Notes: generated by a model not told the origin, from the sequence alone. Positions 33,061-44,091 are shown, numbered from the stretch's first letter. The stretch is DNA of 64,000 nucleotides from Sialis fuliginosa (GCA_961205875.1 OY540809.1:46900608-46964607), one strand, 5' to 3'. Translations and numbers: made by a program.

Positions 33061-33626
33061 TAAGAGTAAATGTTAGGCAGAAAAAAACATCTGCCAAGTA
33101 AATGCACAGTGCTTCCTCGTACTAAATTCACCAAAGGTAGTTTTCCCATAAGAACACATGTTAAATTTAAATCAATATAATTCCTAAAGGGCTTAGTGAG
33201 TGAATTTAATATTTTGTCTATTGCATAAGAATGCTAATGGGAACATTCCAACCAATTTTTATGTATTTGGTAGCATTTTGAAATACATACCATACATCCT
33301 TAAGTACCTGGCAGACCTAATTAAATTTTGTAACAATTTATATAACAATAGACGCATTTAAAGTGTTAAACGCGAATATATGCGTATACATCTACCAATA
33401 AGTAAGCATTAATTCCTATCTGTATGTGTTTATATCCGCTAGTGGCCACCGCCATTGCCGCGCGTCGAGACCGGCCCCACGCAAAATCATATAGCGCTAC
33501 GTAAAACTACAGGATGTCACAAATTAGGCGCAATCAGGCGAATTTGATATCCTCTTGCGAAACGTACGCTCACACACACACACACAGCATCAGCAAAGAT
33601 GTCCACTACAGCCGTATGACCTAGTA
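33061..33626. other. Intergenic; repeat fragment and CpG-rich patch
   Basis: 33087-33140 is the left end of the GCTTCCTCG family. 33440-33490 is CpG-rich (CCGCCATTGCCGCGCGTCGA, GACCGGCCCCACGC). A CA run lies near 33570. GACCTAGTA at 33618-33626 is the left target duplication of the next element. Confidence 0.5.
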
Positions 33627-33684
33627 TCAACAGCAGTTCTTAAACTTATGTAATCTAAGGACTCCCGGGGTTCCGTCAAACATA

Positions 33685-34564
33685 TCCTTAATATATATAA
33701 AGCTCAACGTCTCTCTGTCTGTCTGTCTGTCTGTCCGTTAGTTACCTTATCACTCGAGAACCACTTATCCGATTTACGAGTTTTTTTTTTTAATTCATAG
33801 GTACGTTCTCTGGCCAGGTTATAGGCTATATTTTTTTACGTTAGGTAACATAACAACAAAGCAGTGACGATAATAGTAAATCAAGTCGGAAAAAATTTTG
33901 CCGTCGGCGCGCTGTTTTGTAATACGCTGCCTAAACCGTTCAATATAGAACAAAATAATGTATTAAAGAATTGTGTAGAATCAAAAGTTCTACAATTAAG
34001 TCAGCGACACGATATGTCTAACTTTTATATTTAAGCCACAATGACTGCTTTTATGTTACAAAGAAAACATAAAATATTTGGGTTTTGTTTACATGGACTT
34101 ATGACCTGCAAAACATTAATCCTTATCGAAATAAATGATTTCATCGTCATAAGTACTTAATGTAGATATAGTTTGCCATTTACAGCATCCAATTTGGTCG
34201 TATAGTTTAGAAAATATCTTAAAATATATTTATAAAGATAATATCTTAAATGTATGGTGTCGTGCCGCATCGAAGCGAGTACATCAGACTGGATTCGCTT
34301 ACGTTCGGTAGATATTCGGAGTCCCTCGGCTGATCGTTTGTGTTTATTTTGTTTTCAATAATTAACATTTAAATTTAAACAGAACACAAATTATTTGTAC
34401 TTTTTTCTTCTGATTCGTTTTTGTTAGGTAATTTAGGTATTGATTAGTTATTATTACAATAATAACTAATCGTGTTTGTACTTAATTAATTAAACTATAT
34501 TTTTCAAAAATCCTAAACAATAATTCCGTAGTCTACGCGAGCGAAGCCGCGTGGGCCCAGCTAG
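33685..34564 (+). mobile_element. Helitron family B, full copy
   Basis: 880 bp. It starts TCCTTAATATATATAAAGCT right after A and ends ACGCGAGCGAAGCCGCGTGG, GCCCAGCTAG right before T. These are the Helitron hallmarks: 5' TC, a 3' hairpin (ACGCG stem with CGCGT), CTAG, and insertion between A and T without duplication. No Rep/helicase coding, so non-autonomous. It inserted in the hAT-like element just inside its left end. Confidence 0.8.
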
Positions 34565-34686
34565 TTTACCATAAATTAAACTACTTTTACATTTCTATTT
34601 ACCAGTGATTAATTACTATCTAACGACCTTCTTTTTTTTCTATCAGAGAGGCAAAGAGTTATTTTAGTGCAAGGTTAGTATATGTA

Positions 34687-35178
34687 TAGGTTGCCTCATA
34701 ACTTTTTGACCAATCAGCGGCTGCGTGCGATGACGTCACCCTGAGGAACCTTTAAACGTTGTTTCATATATTAAGTTTTTTTTCAAATTATTTCGAATTT
34801 TTGGATATTTGTATTTAAAAAAAGTAAATATTATTGTTTATTACAGAAGCACAAATTATTACATATAATATTTTTTCATAAAAACTTTAAAATGATGTCA
34901 GAAATCAATGCTTAAAGAAAATACATTTGTTGGTTACACATAAAAAACACTTGTTTAAAACTATAATTTATAATAATAAAATAATAAAAATTTAGATTTA
35001 AAACTCAGTACATTATCAATATCAAATGAAAATATTTAAAAACAAGTTACAATAAATCAGCTTAACTAAAATAAAGAGTAAATATAGTTTGACAGCCATT
35101 TATAATGTCAAAGAGTTCCTCACGATGACGCGTTCTCCCCTCTCATGCCACTCCCCGCCAGAGTTATGAGGCAACCTA
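34687..35178. mobile_element. MITE with TAGGTTGCCTCATAACT ends
   Basis: 492 bp. TAGGTTGCCTCATAACTTT on the left, AGTTATGAGGCAACCTA on the right. GCGATGACGTCACCCTGAGG lies inside the left end and CCTCACGATGACGCG inside the right. No coding; the flanks do not give a clear duplication beyond TA. Confidence 0.6.
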
Positions 35179-35208
35179 TTACTTTACTAACCTTGATTTT
35201 AGTGAGTA

Positions 35209-35906
35209 TCCGGGAAAAAATTTCAGATCTGAAGTGATCTCGGTTGATCTTCATTTTGAAACAAATCAGATCTTTGTAAATAAATAAACTTTTGTCTAAC
35301 TTAAATAACAAATACACATATACTATCTATATAGAAACCTTGTTTATAATTTAATCAATTAAAAAAAAATTGTACAGAAACATATTGAATGATATTTGAG
35401 GCCCGTGTATTAAATTAATAAATAAATTCACAACTCACCCCCTGTCACAGATGAAGGGTTGTAATTGGTCTCATTCGATCCAGTTGTAAAAAATACTTCG
35501 GGATACTTGGGGTGTGGGGGGCAAAACAACCCTCTATCTAGCACAGGAGTCGAGATATTTACGATTTTCTATAATGAATACCATAAGTAGCGAAACAGAG
35601 AAAAATTCACCTAGTATCCCGAAGTATTTTTCCCGCTGGATCGAATGAGACCAATTACAACCCTTCATCTGTGACAGGGGGTGTGTTGTGAATTTATTTA
35701 TTAATTTAATACACGGGCCTCAAATATCAATCAATACGTTTCTGTACAATTTTTTTTTAATTGATTCAATTATAAACAAGGTTTCTATATAGTATATGTG
35801 TATTTGTTATTTAAGGTAGACAAAAGTTTATTTATCTACAAAGATCTGATTTGTTCCAAAATAAAGATCAACCGAGATCACTTCAGATCTGAAATTTTTT
35901 CCCGGG
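35209..35906. mobile_element. TA-flanked foldback element with about 300-bp arms
   Basis: 698 bp. The left arm begins TCCGGGAAAAAATTTCAGAT and the right arm ends with the complement of CCCGGGAAAAAATTTCAGAT. The arms stay complementary through CAGATGAAGGGTTGTAATTG and CTCATTCGATCCAG to a centre near 35545. Flanking TA on both sides. Confidence 0.75.
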
Positions 35907-35908
35907 TA

Positions 35909-36110
35909 GCTTATTTCTGCAGTTGTAAAAATGAAAAGTGCAGTAATAAAAGCTAATTTGTGTAGTGCAAAAAATTGAAACAATGTTTAATAAATAAATA
36001 AAATAATAAAATCTTTGGAGAAAGGTCATTGCAGTTGTAAAAGCAAAAAATGTAAGAAATGTAGAGCAAAAAAAGGTCATTACAATTGTAAAAACGAAAA
36101 AAATGTAAGA
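35909..36110 (+). pseudogene. Decayed Cys-rich coding repeats
   Basis: Repeated units read FCSCKNEKCSNKS (about 35912), KGHCSCKSKKCKKCRAKKG (about 36024) and GHYNCKNEKN, with stops and frame changes between. The C.CK...C pattern is reminiscent of CXC-type zinc-binding tails of some transposon proteins. Decay is advanced, and it lies inside the right part of the interrupted hAT-like element. Confidence 0.3.
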
Positions 36111-36276
36111 AATTTAATGCAAAAAACAAAGGTCATTGCAGTTGATAAGCAAAAAATAAGGTCTTGGAGTTTTAAAATTTTCTTAAAATAACCCCTGCAG
36201 GGAGGGGGTCCCTGAGAAATAATTGCTCAAAAGAGGGTCCCTAGACTACATAAGTTTTAGAACCGCTGACCTAGTA

Positions 36277-36896
36277 CATAGGTGTCCAACCTTTTGAACC
36301 TTTTGGGCCGCATAAACGCAATCTACCAAGGGCCGCACATGACACCCCCTCCCTCCCCCCCCCGGAATTTTCAGTGTGAGAAAATATTTCAAAATATTTT
36401 CTGTTCAATGTATTTACCCCCCTCCCCAGAATTTTTTTCTTACTAGGCTACTGGAATCTGACCATGGACTTCGAAGATACGGCACTCAAAAGAGAAAAAT
36501 AACAATTAAATTTAACAGTTTTTGAAATCGGTGCCACGCCAATAAAAAACATTTTAATAAACAAAAAAGAAAACCGACTTCAAAAACTGTTAAATTTAAT
36601 TATTAAGTTTACATTTCAGTGTTTCTGGTTTTTTTTTTAAATCTATTTTATTTTTGTTTATTTTTTAAGTTTTGAAAGTTAAATCTGCCAACGAATTAAA
36701 ATCTTCCAAATAAGGTACCTCTAGTTTTTCTTTTTGATTCAAAAAACATTGCATTTTATTTTTTAAATCGTAAAAACCATTTTAGCGTTGTGTTTTGTGT
36801 TATATTCATTATTTTATTATTATAAGATTTTTTTTTTTTAATTATCCGATGAGGGCTGCACCAAAGATACTCGCGGGCCGCGGGTTGGACAAGCTT
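36277..36896. mobile_element. hAT MITE with AGGTGTCCAACC ends
   Basis: 620 bp. The left end is CATAGGTGTCCAACCTTTTG, then GGGCCGCA. The right end is GCGGGCCGCGGGTTGGACAA. GACCTAGTA flanks both sides (36268-36276 and 36897-36905), covering an 8-bp hAT duplication. The left copy is shared with the adjacent interrupted hAT-like element. Confidence 0.75.
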
Positions 36897-36928
36897 GACC
36901 TAGTAGACGATTTAACAACACTGCTCCG

Positions 36929-37079
36929 CATTGGCGCACCCATAGGAGAAAGTTAGGGGTTAGACCACCCCCAAATCCGTCAATATACATTAGTAATATA
37001 ATAGATAGACAAAAAAAATAACATATATACTTTTTTTAAAAGTTGCCCCCTCCCGGATTTTGTTCTGGGTGCGCCACTG
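36929..37079. mobile_element. 151-bp hAT MITE (TGGCGCACCCA ends)
   Basis: Ends CATTGGCGCACCCATA and the complement of CAGTGGCGCACCCAGA. The flanks CTGCTCCG and CTGGTCCG match at 7 of 8 bases. Confidence 0.7.
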
Positions 37080-37311
37080 CTGGTCCGAATGATGCTAATA
37101 TATCATCATTCCGCTGCTATAAAGATAAGAGCATTGTTATAGTTGAGTGTTATTGCGCCTCTGCTGGAATCCCTGTGCTAGATTTGTTTGGAAGCGAGTG
37201 CATAGGAATATACCTAATTGCATAAGAGAGCTCATTCCAACTACGCGGACGTGAAGGTTCAATTCCTGTGATCGTTAGATAATTGCTGGTTATCTGCATG
37301 ACCAGGTTATA

Positions 37312-38216
37312 CAGTGTATTCCAAGTTCATTAAGGCGGCTATTACACTATCAAATAAATATGTCAAAGATCTTTGACAAAGATTTGATCATATTTCTTTG
37401 ATAAAATACGAGATTTTGTTCTATTACACTACATAAAATATTTGATAATATTTTCTCAATATTATCTAGGGATAGTTTCTTCTTTTTTGGTGCCTTTTGA
37501 ATATCAGTGCGTGGATGTTCGTCAATTGACGCGATCGAGGTTTGAATTTACAACCGTGTATTGTGGTTTTTATAATCAATAAGAAGATTATCATATAATA
37601 CTGGATTTTGTTGATATTCATATATTAATAATTATGTAACTGTAACTGTCAGTGATAACTTGGTAGTCGCCATTTTGTTTTTAACGTCAAAAAACTTTGA
37701 TCAAATATAAGAGACTGTCATTATCTATGATCATAGAAATATTATGAAGGTAAATATTATAAAAGTTGACTTATTACACTGTCATATTTCTTTGATTAAA
37801 GAAATTTTATCATATTTCTTTGATAGTGTAATAGCCGCCTAAGACATAGGAAATTTAACATGGCGGGCAATTAGAAGTGTTGTATTAGCCTTTGGTCAAA
37901 TTTAACGATGTGTGATTGGTGCATTTTGAAATGCCGCCACAAAATTTAATAAAATAGTCATTAGTATTTTGTTTTCAAATTTATATCTGCCAAAAAATAT
38001 TATTATAATTTTATCTAGGATGCTTACTTTAATTTATTGTTGAAAACAAAATACTGTTGATTAATTTAAAATTTATCAGTTAGTTTCGAGGCGGCATTTC
38101 AAAATGCACCAATCACACATCGTTAAATTTGACCAAAGGCTACTACAACATTTCTTATTGTCCCCATGTTAAATTTCCTATGTCTTAATCAACTTGGAAT
38201 ACACTGTATAATGCTG
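37312..38216. mobile_element. TA-flanked MITE (CAGTGTATTCCAAGTT) interrupted by a Harbinger MITE
   Basis: The ends CAGTGTATTCCAAGTTCATT (left) and its near-complement (right) extend over more than 40 bp, including AAGACATAGGAAATTTAACA. TA flanks both sides. The left inverted repeat is split at CATTAA by the element at 37334-37839; the right repeat (complement reads GATTAAGACATAGG) serves as empty site. CAGTG ends and TA suit mariner/pogo types. Confidence 0.8.
37334..37839. mobile_element. PIF/Harbinger-type MITE (GGCGGCTATTACACTATCAA), intact copy
   Basis: 506 bp. Inverted ends GGCGGCTATTACACTATCAA flanked by TAA triplets (37331-37333 and 37840-37842). The host has one TAA, proving a 3-bp duplication typical of PIF/Harbinger. 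The GTCGCCATTTTGTTTTTAAC and TCAATTGACGCGATCGAGG blocks recur in the interrupted copy at 46230-49187. Confidence 0.85.
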
Positions 38217-39243
38217 CAATCAGGGCCGGAGAAGTTAGAGAATAATGGTAGCATGGACACCGGCAGAATTTCTTTTAGGGGGGGGGGGAGGTGTATCTAT
38301 AAAATACACTGAAAAGTAATAAATAAATTTTCAGCTATCACAAAATTTTCAGGTTTGTGCTATGAAGGCAAATGTATGGAAAAAGTATCTTGTGTAAAAT
38401 AAGAAATGAAATATTAATTGATAAAATTTAAAAAAACTAAAACATTTCCTCATTTTTTAAAATTAAAAGCTTTACATTTTTCTGTCTGAAAATTTTGTGA
38501 TAGCTGAAAATTTATTTTTTACTTTTCAGTGTATTTTTAATTTTTAATAAAAAAAAAGATTTTTTATTAATTTTCTTTCCCTAGTTGAGTCTATTTCCAA
38601 AAAACTACAGAAGCAACTAATTATTATTTCTATCATTGTACATTCAAAACCTCATTAATTACCCTAATCAATATCCAATTTAAAAATCTATAAGTTGTAA
38701 TATAATCAATTTAAACAATTACATAACTTAATTAAACAAAGAAAACAATAGCTAAATTAACTATTTAAAATAATACAAAACAAATACCTAAATACAACCA
38801 CCAACTTAATCAAATAACATTGTACTCAATTATGTATATTTTACCCAATTCAGTTTACAAAACCGCCCCTACACACTTTACCCCTCCCTTGTTTTCGTTA
38901 CTACACACATCTATAGATTCGACAGCAAGTATTGATCCGATGAATAAATAATATTTTAATTTTATCCTTTTTGTATTTTAGATTAGACTATATGTATTAT
39001 AAGATATACCACACACAACAATTTACATACATATGTATGTTATGTATAGAGATATATTGATTTTGTTCTATTGCGTGTTGTTTGGGCTGTAACAGAACCT
39101 ATTTTTGTCCCATGTTGTTCCATAAGTAATTAGCTAACATTATACGTAAATGCCCGTGTTGGTTTTTTGCTCCAACATGAACTGTACCAATGTTTGTTAT
39201 GTTTTGTGAATGCCCACTAACACTATAGGTGAGAATATATGTA
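38217..39243. other. AT-rich intergenic stretch with a small foldback
   Basis: At 38305-38540 arms AATACACTGAAAAGTAATAA / TTTTTACTTTTCAGTGTATT, with TTTTCAGCTATCACAAAATT between, form a foldback with about 55-bp arms and a G homopolymer to its left. No exon recognised. Confidence 0.5.
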
Positions 39244-39586
39244 CAGTCACCTGCATTAATGGTCTTGCAGTTTGTATTCATTTTCGTTTATCACAAACTT
39301 AGTAGGCTCCTCCCATGTATCAAACAATGACAGATATTTAGAAATTCATTTGCTAGATAAAGAACTACTCTTCGTTTATATATTTGTGCAATTCAATTAT
39401 TATGTAATCTATTGAAAATTGTATACGTAAATTTTGTGGCAATAAATATTTAATATTCCGAATTTTAGTATTTAAATATATTAAACTTGATAGAAAAAGA
39501 TAATCGATGATGTTTGTCTTTAAATTTGGAATCTGTTGTAAGCGATTCTAGCCTTTAGGGTGCCAGACGAGTTCTGCAGGCGACTG
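39244..39586 (+). mobile_element. CAGTCGCCTGCA MITE, copy 5 (internally deleted)
   Basis: 343 bp flanked by TA. It lacks the ATTTGTGCAATTATAATATT segment found in the longer copies but keeps both ends. Confidence 0.75.
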
Positions 39587-39691
39587 TATATTGTATATAT
39601 ACAGTGTAGTACAATAGTGCATCCGACTTGCCTAGCGCACTTCCCGTAAGAAATAAAAAAAAAGTTCTATTTGTTTAATATATGGTAAGAT

Positions 39692-40472
39692 CATAGATAT
39701 AGAGAATGGACAGTGCATTCTGTATTAACACAATGGTGTACATCTGTTCAAAAAGTGTGAGAGAGATGCAGTGTAGTTTGGACATATATCTATCTCTTTT
39801 TCTAACAATCTGATTGGTAGCTTACTACAGTTCAGGGTAGTATTTCTGTCCGATATATCTATCTCGTGATTTTTGTGCAATAAGTTTTTTATTAGAAAAG
39901 TAAATAATATAAACAATAAACATACTATAATGGTTCATATTTCATCGAGAACATTTAAAAAAAAACATCAATTGATCTGATAGAAATTTACAAAATTATG
40001 AACGGATATTCCGGGAAAATAACATTTTTGCTACTAAAAATATTAAGTATATATTAATAAAAAATTCCCACGTGGTTGCTTTGCTACAATATGATGAGGT
40101 GGATTGCTGCATTTACAAACAGCACATACAAGATTTACTGAACAAAATTTTAAATATTTTTTTTTATATTAAGTTACATTACGAAGCTACGAAAAAGGAA
40201 GAACAAGATATTAAAATTGGGTCAAAAAATTCGAAACTTATATTATTTAGAAATCAATAATTGTTTTTTTTTCTAATAAAATTTTTTTATAACGTTAATT
40301 ATTTTTTGTTTTTTAACCTCTATATGAATATTTTTAATGTTCGGGGCCAAGAATGAAATAGTTACACTCCTGTTTAAAAAAGGACAAGTATATTCCAAAC
40401 CTGTTTCTATCTCTTTCTTTTGACACGGCTCTGTGTTCGAGTCAGATGCGTGGTCCATTCTCTATGTCTATG
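39692..40472 (+). mobile_element. P-element-like MITE, copy 3, with best coding remnant
   Basis: 781 bp, opposite orientation to copies 1, 2 and 4. Ends CATAGATATAGAGAATGGAC and GTCCATTCTCTATGTCTATG. The flanks GGTAAGAT and GGTAAAAT match at 7 of 8 bases. The plus strand from about 39977 to 40260 is open to a TAA and encodes the P-like transposase tail. Confidence 0.75.
39977..40260 (+). pseudogene. C-terminal remnant of a P-element-like transposase
   Basis: About 94 codons without an internal stop, entering after TGA near 39975 and ending TAA at 40258-40260. It reads SDRNLQNYERIFRENNIFAT near its start, HVVALLQYDEVDCCIYKQHI in the middle, and ends LHYEATKKEEQDIKIGSKN then SKLILFRNQ. From memory, P-element/THAP9-like transposases finish with a helical RLH..A....... 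segment and a K.KLILF.NQ tail. The THAP zinc finger and catalytic core are absent. Copy 1 (1646-1360, minus) has the same peptide with a frameshift. Inference of moderate strength; no database was consulted. Confidence 0.5.
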
Positions 40473-40493
40473 GGTAAAATACATACAACCTTA

Positions 40494-40632
40494 TGTCGTG
40501 TTCAGACCGAAAAAACAAAACAGCAACATCGTGTCTTTTTGACAAAAGTGCAATAAAGCCTATGCATTTTTAAATACGACGTGTTTTCAAACACCGTGTT
40601 GCTGTTTTATTTTCTTTGGTGTGAACACCGCA
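40494..40632. mobile_element. 139-bp Harbinger-type MITE (GTGTTCACACC ends)
   Basis: Left TGTCGTGTTCAGACCGAAAA and right complement of TGCGGTGTTCACACCAAAGA. AACAGCAACA occurs on both arms. TTA triplets flank at 40491-40493 and 40633-40635. Confidence 0.7.
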
Positions 40633-41170
40633 TTAGAATAGAAGAAAGATGAAATGGTGGCTGAATACGACGCTGGAAAGACACGCATCGCAGAAATTGA
40701 GACACATGACTCGTTTATGCTCAACGTCCCAAGAACACGGACCAACTGAAGGGCGAAATTCAATCTACCGATCAGACCAAATCTGACGAGATGTTTACGG
40801 CTATCCATTTCATCGTCGTTTATTAATTCAAAACCAGTCAACTTATGTAGGTACCACCTGTAAATGGATCACAACTATAGTCTGCTTTAAAAACCGATGG
40901 CACCCTTGATCGTGTATTAGATTGGTAACAGCACAAATTATGCCAAACGCGTTGCATTTTTATTTATGTTTATTATGTGTGAAAGTTAAATATATAATAT
41001 TTGTATAGGTGTTATGTATTAAAAAAATACTTTTATAATTATTGGTCTCCATCTCCATAGACAACCCTTACCACCTTTTTATTATGTTCATAACAAAAGT
41101 AACAAACATTACAGTGCTATACATACGTTACAATTATGTCATAAAATATCTTCTAAAAGTTGGAAATAAA
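40633..41170. other. Possible decayed coding segment, unrecognised
   Basis: 40630-40850 is less AT-rich (GGTGGCTGAATACGACGCTG, CAACGTCCCAAGAACACGGA). A minus-strand frame (40841-40587) and a plus-strand frame starting RKMKWWLNTTLERH are both open for short distances. The plus frame has a transposase-like aromatic pair but soon breaks. I cannot assign it. The remainder to 41170 is AT-rich. Confidence 0.25.
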
Positions 41171-41990
41171 CATAGACATAGAGAATGGACCACGCATCTG
41201 ACTCGAACACAGAGCCGTGTCAAAAGAAAGAAATAGAAACAGGTTTGGAATATACTTGTCGTTTTTTTAAACAGGAGTGTAACTATTTCATTCTTGGCCC
41301 CGAACATTAAAAATATTCATAGATATTATCATATATTAATCTACTGTTGATTAATATATGATATAATTATACTATATGTATATAAAGAGGTTAAAATAAT
41401 TAACGTTATAAAAAAATTGTATTTAAAAAAAGAAACAATTATTGATTTCTAAATAATATAAGTTTCGAATTTTTTTAACCAATTTTAATATCTTGTTCTA
41501 ATATCAAAAAAAATATTTAAAATTTTGTTAAGTAAATCTTGTATGTGCTGTTTGTAAATGTAGCAATCCACCTCATCATTTTGTAGCAAAGCAACCACAT
41601 GGGAATTGATTTAAAACTATTTTTTATTAATATATATTAAATATTTTTGGTAGCAAAAATGTTATTTCCCCGGAATATCCGTTCATAATTTTGCAAATTT
41701 CTATCAGATCAATTGATGTTTTTTTTTATCATCCTCGATGAAATATGAACCATTATAGTATGTTTATTGTTTATATTATTTACTTTTCTAATAAAAAACT
41801 TATTGCACAAAAATCACAAGATAGATATACAAAAATATATCTGACAGAAATACTACCCTGAACTATAGTAAGCTACCAATCAGATTCATAGAAAAAGAGA
41901 TAGATATATGTCCAAACTACACTGCATCTCTCTCTCACTGTTTTGAACAGATGTTACACCATTGTGTTAATACAGAATGCACTGTCCATT
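41171..41990 (-). mobile_element. P-element-like MITE, copy 4 (right end truncated)
   Basis: It starts CATAGACATAGAGAATGGAC. The right end stops after GTCCATT, so most of the second inverted end is missing. An extra 60 bp near 41320-41380 contains the palindrome TATCATATATTAATCTACTG...ATTAATATATGATA. Confidence 0.7.
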
Positions 41991-42466
41991 CACGGTAATT
42001 GTGTCGTTTTGAAATCAAATAGTAAGTTTTTCACGATAAATAGGGCTCCGATATGAAAACTTTGAGTGCAAAACCCAAAGAACTGACCATTTTTCTGACC
42101 GGGTTATAAAAAACTGATATAAATATTTATATATATATATAAACTGTTAAGGACCACTGGATAAAGTACTTAATTAACATTTGAGGTATTATTTGATGAA
42201 TCATACAGTAGCACAGTATTGTCAATTAACGCCAAAGATGTTTCTTCCTTCTAGCAGTTTGATATCTGTCGTATTTCATAACGATGCGCCACATGCAAAT
42301 GAAAATACTTATTGTTAGTTAAATGTTGTCTTTATCTTCCTGCAGCTTGTTTGGAAACATTTCATGAACAGAGATGAAAGAATGTCTCATCTTCCATTAC
42401 ATATTGTCTAGAAGTGTTGGAAGTCATTCGGGTAATGGGATAAGAAAAATATCAATTACAAAAAAA
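41991..42466. other. Intergenic stretch, nothing recognised
   Basis: Moderately AT-rich, apparently non-repetitive. TCTTCCTGCAG at about 42337 resembles a splice acceptor, but the sequence after it does not give a convincing coding frame. Confidence 0.4.
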
Positions 42467-43116
42467 CATCTGCCAAGTAAATGCACAGTGCTTCCTCGTG
42501 CTAAATTCACTAAAACCGATAGTGTTCAGATAAATTGCCTGGTATTGGTTAACCATTTTATTTTTAATTTTTTGACAATTTCATGTTAAATCTAAATTTA
42601 TGCAAATGTCAAAATGACATTTAATATATCCAAGCAAATATCAAAAAAAAAAACAAAACACGAATTTTTAAAATAAATTGAGATAAATCTTTGTAAGTGA
42701 ATATTTTACAGCAAACCATATTATAGGAAATTTAATGCTCTACAAAAAATATTCTATAAAATTTTCTCGTAACATGTGTCATTCTTGAGATATCTTGAAA
42801 AAATAAATATTTTGGGGTGACATCAAATCACGATTTTGATGATTTTGAAATGGGATCGTCCTCAAACCAAACCCAACCATCCGACCAAGTTTTAATAATA
42901 TCGGTTCAGTGGTTCATGAGTTATGCGTGTGACAAGGATTCAGGGGACAGACGGACGGACGGACAGACAGACAGACAGACACGGAACGAAAAGTGTTTGT
43001 CTTGACGTGAAACGGATAAATCAATTTAAAATTTTGAAATTGGAGAACTTTTTTTTTTGTCTTAATCTGAAACGATCACATAGCTTCTCGTATCTTCGAT
43101 ATTGCGAGGAAGCAAA
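42467..43116 (+). mobile_element. GCTTCCTCG-ended element, plus copy of an inverted pair
   Basis: It starts CATCTGCCAAGTAAATGCAC and ends TTGCGAGGAAGCAAAA, with the GGACAGACGGACGGACGGAC tract. Compared with 6600-7351 it has a 40-bp deletion after TTCCTCGTGCTAAATTCAC. Confidence 0.65.
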
Positions 43117-43380
43117 ATGTTCTGAGAGGGAAATGTTTAGGGGAGTTTTTAAATAAATTGTCCTGACAAAAGTTGGTTTGTCCAGTTTTTCTAAACAATA
43201 TTTATTTATATACTTTTTCGTGACAAAATTTCCTCCCAGAATATTTATTTTTGTTTACTTTACAAATCAATAATTTTCCGAAAATTTAATAAAAATTCAA
43301 TCTACAAAAAGAACATAAAAGTAGAGATTTAAATATTTGAATATTGCTCACAATCAATTTATCTAGAAACATTTTGATAA

Positions 43381-44091
43381 TTGCTTCCTCGCAATATCGA
43401 AGATACGAGAAGTTTTGTGGTCGTTTTAGATTGAAACAACAAAAGTGATCTCCGATTTCAAAACTTTAAATTGATTTTTCCGTTTCACGCCAAGACAAAC
43501 ACTTTTTATTCCGTGTCTGTCTGTCTGTCCGTCCACTGAACCGATATTGTTGAAACTTGGTCGAATGATTTGGTCTGGCTTGAGGACGGTCTCATTTCAA
43601 TATCATCAAAATCATGTGTAAGGGGGAGGGGTGACACCCTAAAATATTTATTTTTTCAAGATATCTCAAGAACGACACATGTTACGTGAAAATTTTATAG
43701 AATTTTTTTTTAGAGCATTAAATTTCCTATAATATGGGTCTACAACGTTTGTTGTAAAATATTCCCTTACAAAGATTTATCTCAATTTATTTTTAAAATG
43801 TTTTGTTTTTCTAAATTGATATTTGCTTGGACATATTAAATGTCATTTTGACATTTGCTTAAATTTAGATTGAAATTGTAAAAAAATTAAAAATATACGA
43901 AAAAATAATCAGGTGCGTTTTAAGAAAAATTTCGAACTAATAGTTTTTAGTAAAATTGTATAAAAATTAAATGGTTAACCAATTCTAGGTAATTTATCTA
44001 AACACTATCGGTTTTTATTTAAATTGTTGAATAATGAACTACCTTTGGTGAATTTAGTACGAGGAAGCAATGTGCATTTACTTGGCAGATG
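43381..44091 (-). mobile_element. GCTTCCTCG-ended element, minus copy of an inverted pair
   Basis: It starts TTGCTTCCTCGCAATATCGA and ends GTGCATTTACTTGGCAGATG. It faces the preceding copy tail to tail across 264 bp of unrelated sequence, giving a 1.6-kb interrupted palindrome. The GTTCATGAGTTATGCGTG block is deleted. Confidence 0.65.

Larger units (their letters stand above)
33627..36267. mobile_element. hAT-like element, interrupted by three insertions
   Basis: The left end is CAGCAGTTCTTAAACTTATG at 33631 and the right end the complement of CAGCGGTTCTAAAACTTATG, continuing as TCTA.GGAC on both. GACCTAGTA flanks at 33618-33626 and 36268-36276, though TCAA intervenes at the left. Without the Helitron (33685-34564), MITE (34687-35178) and foldback (35209-35906) the core is about 570 bp. 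The remaining right part includes decayed Cys-rich coding (35909-36110). Confidence 0.6.

Noticed and set aside
40587-40841. 84-codon minus-strand frame
   Set aside because: It begins beyond and ends inside the 139-bp Harbinger-type MITE, so it mixes unrelated sequence. No motif recognised.
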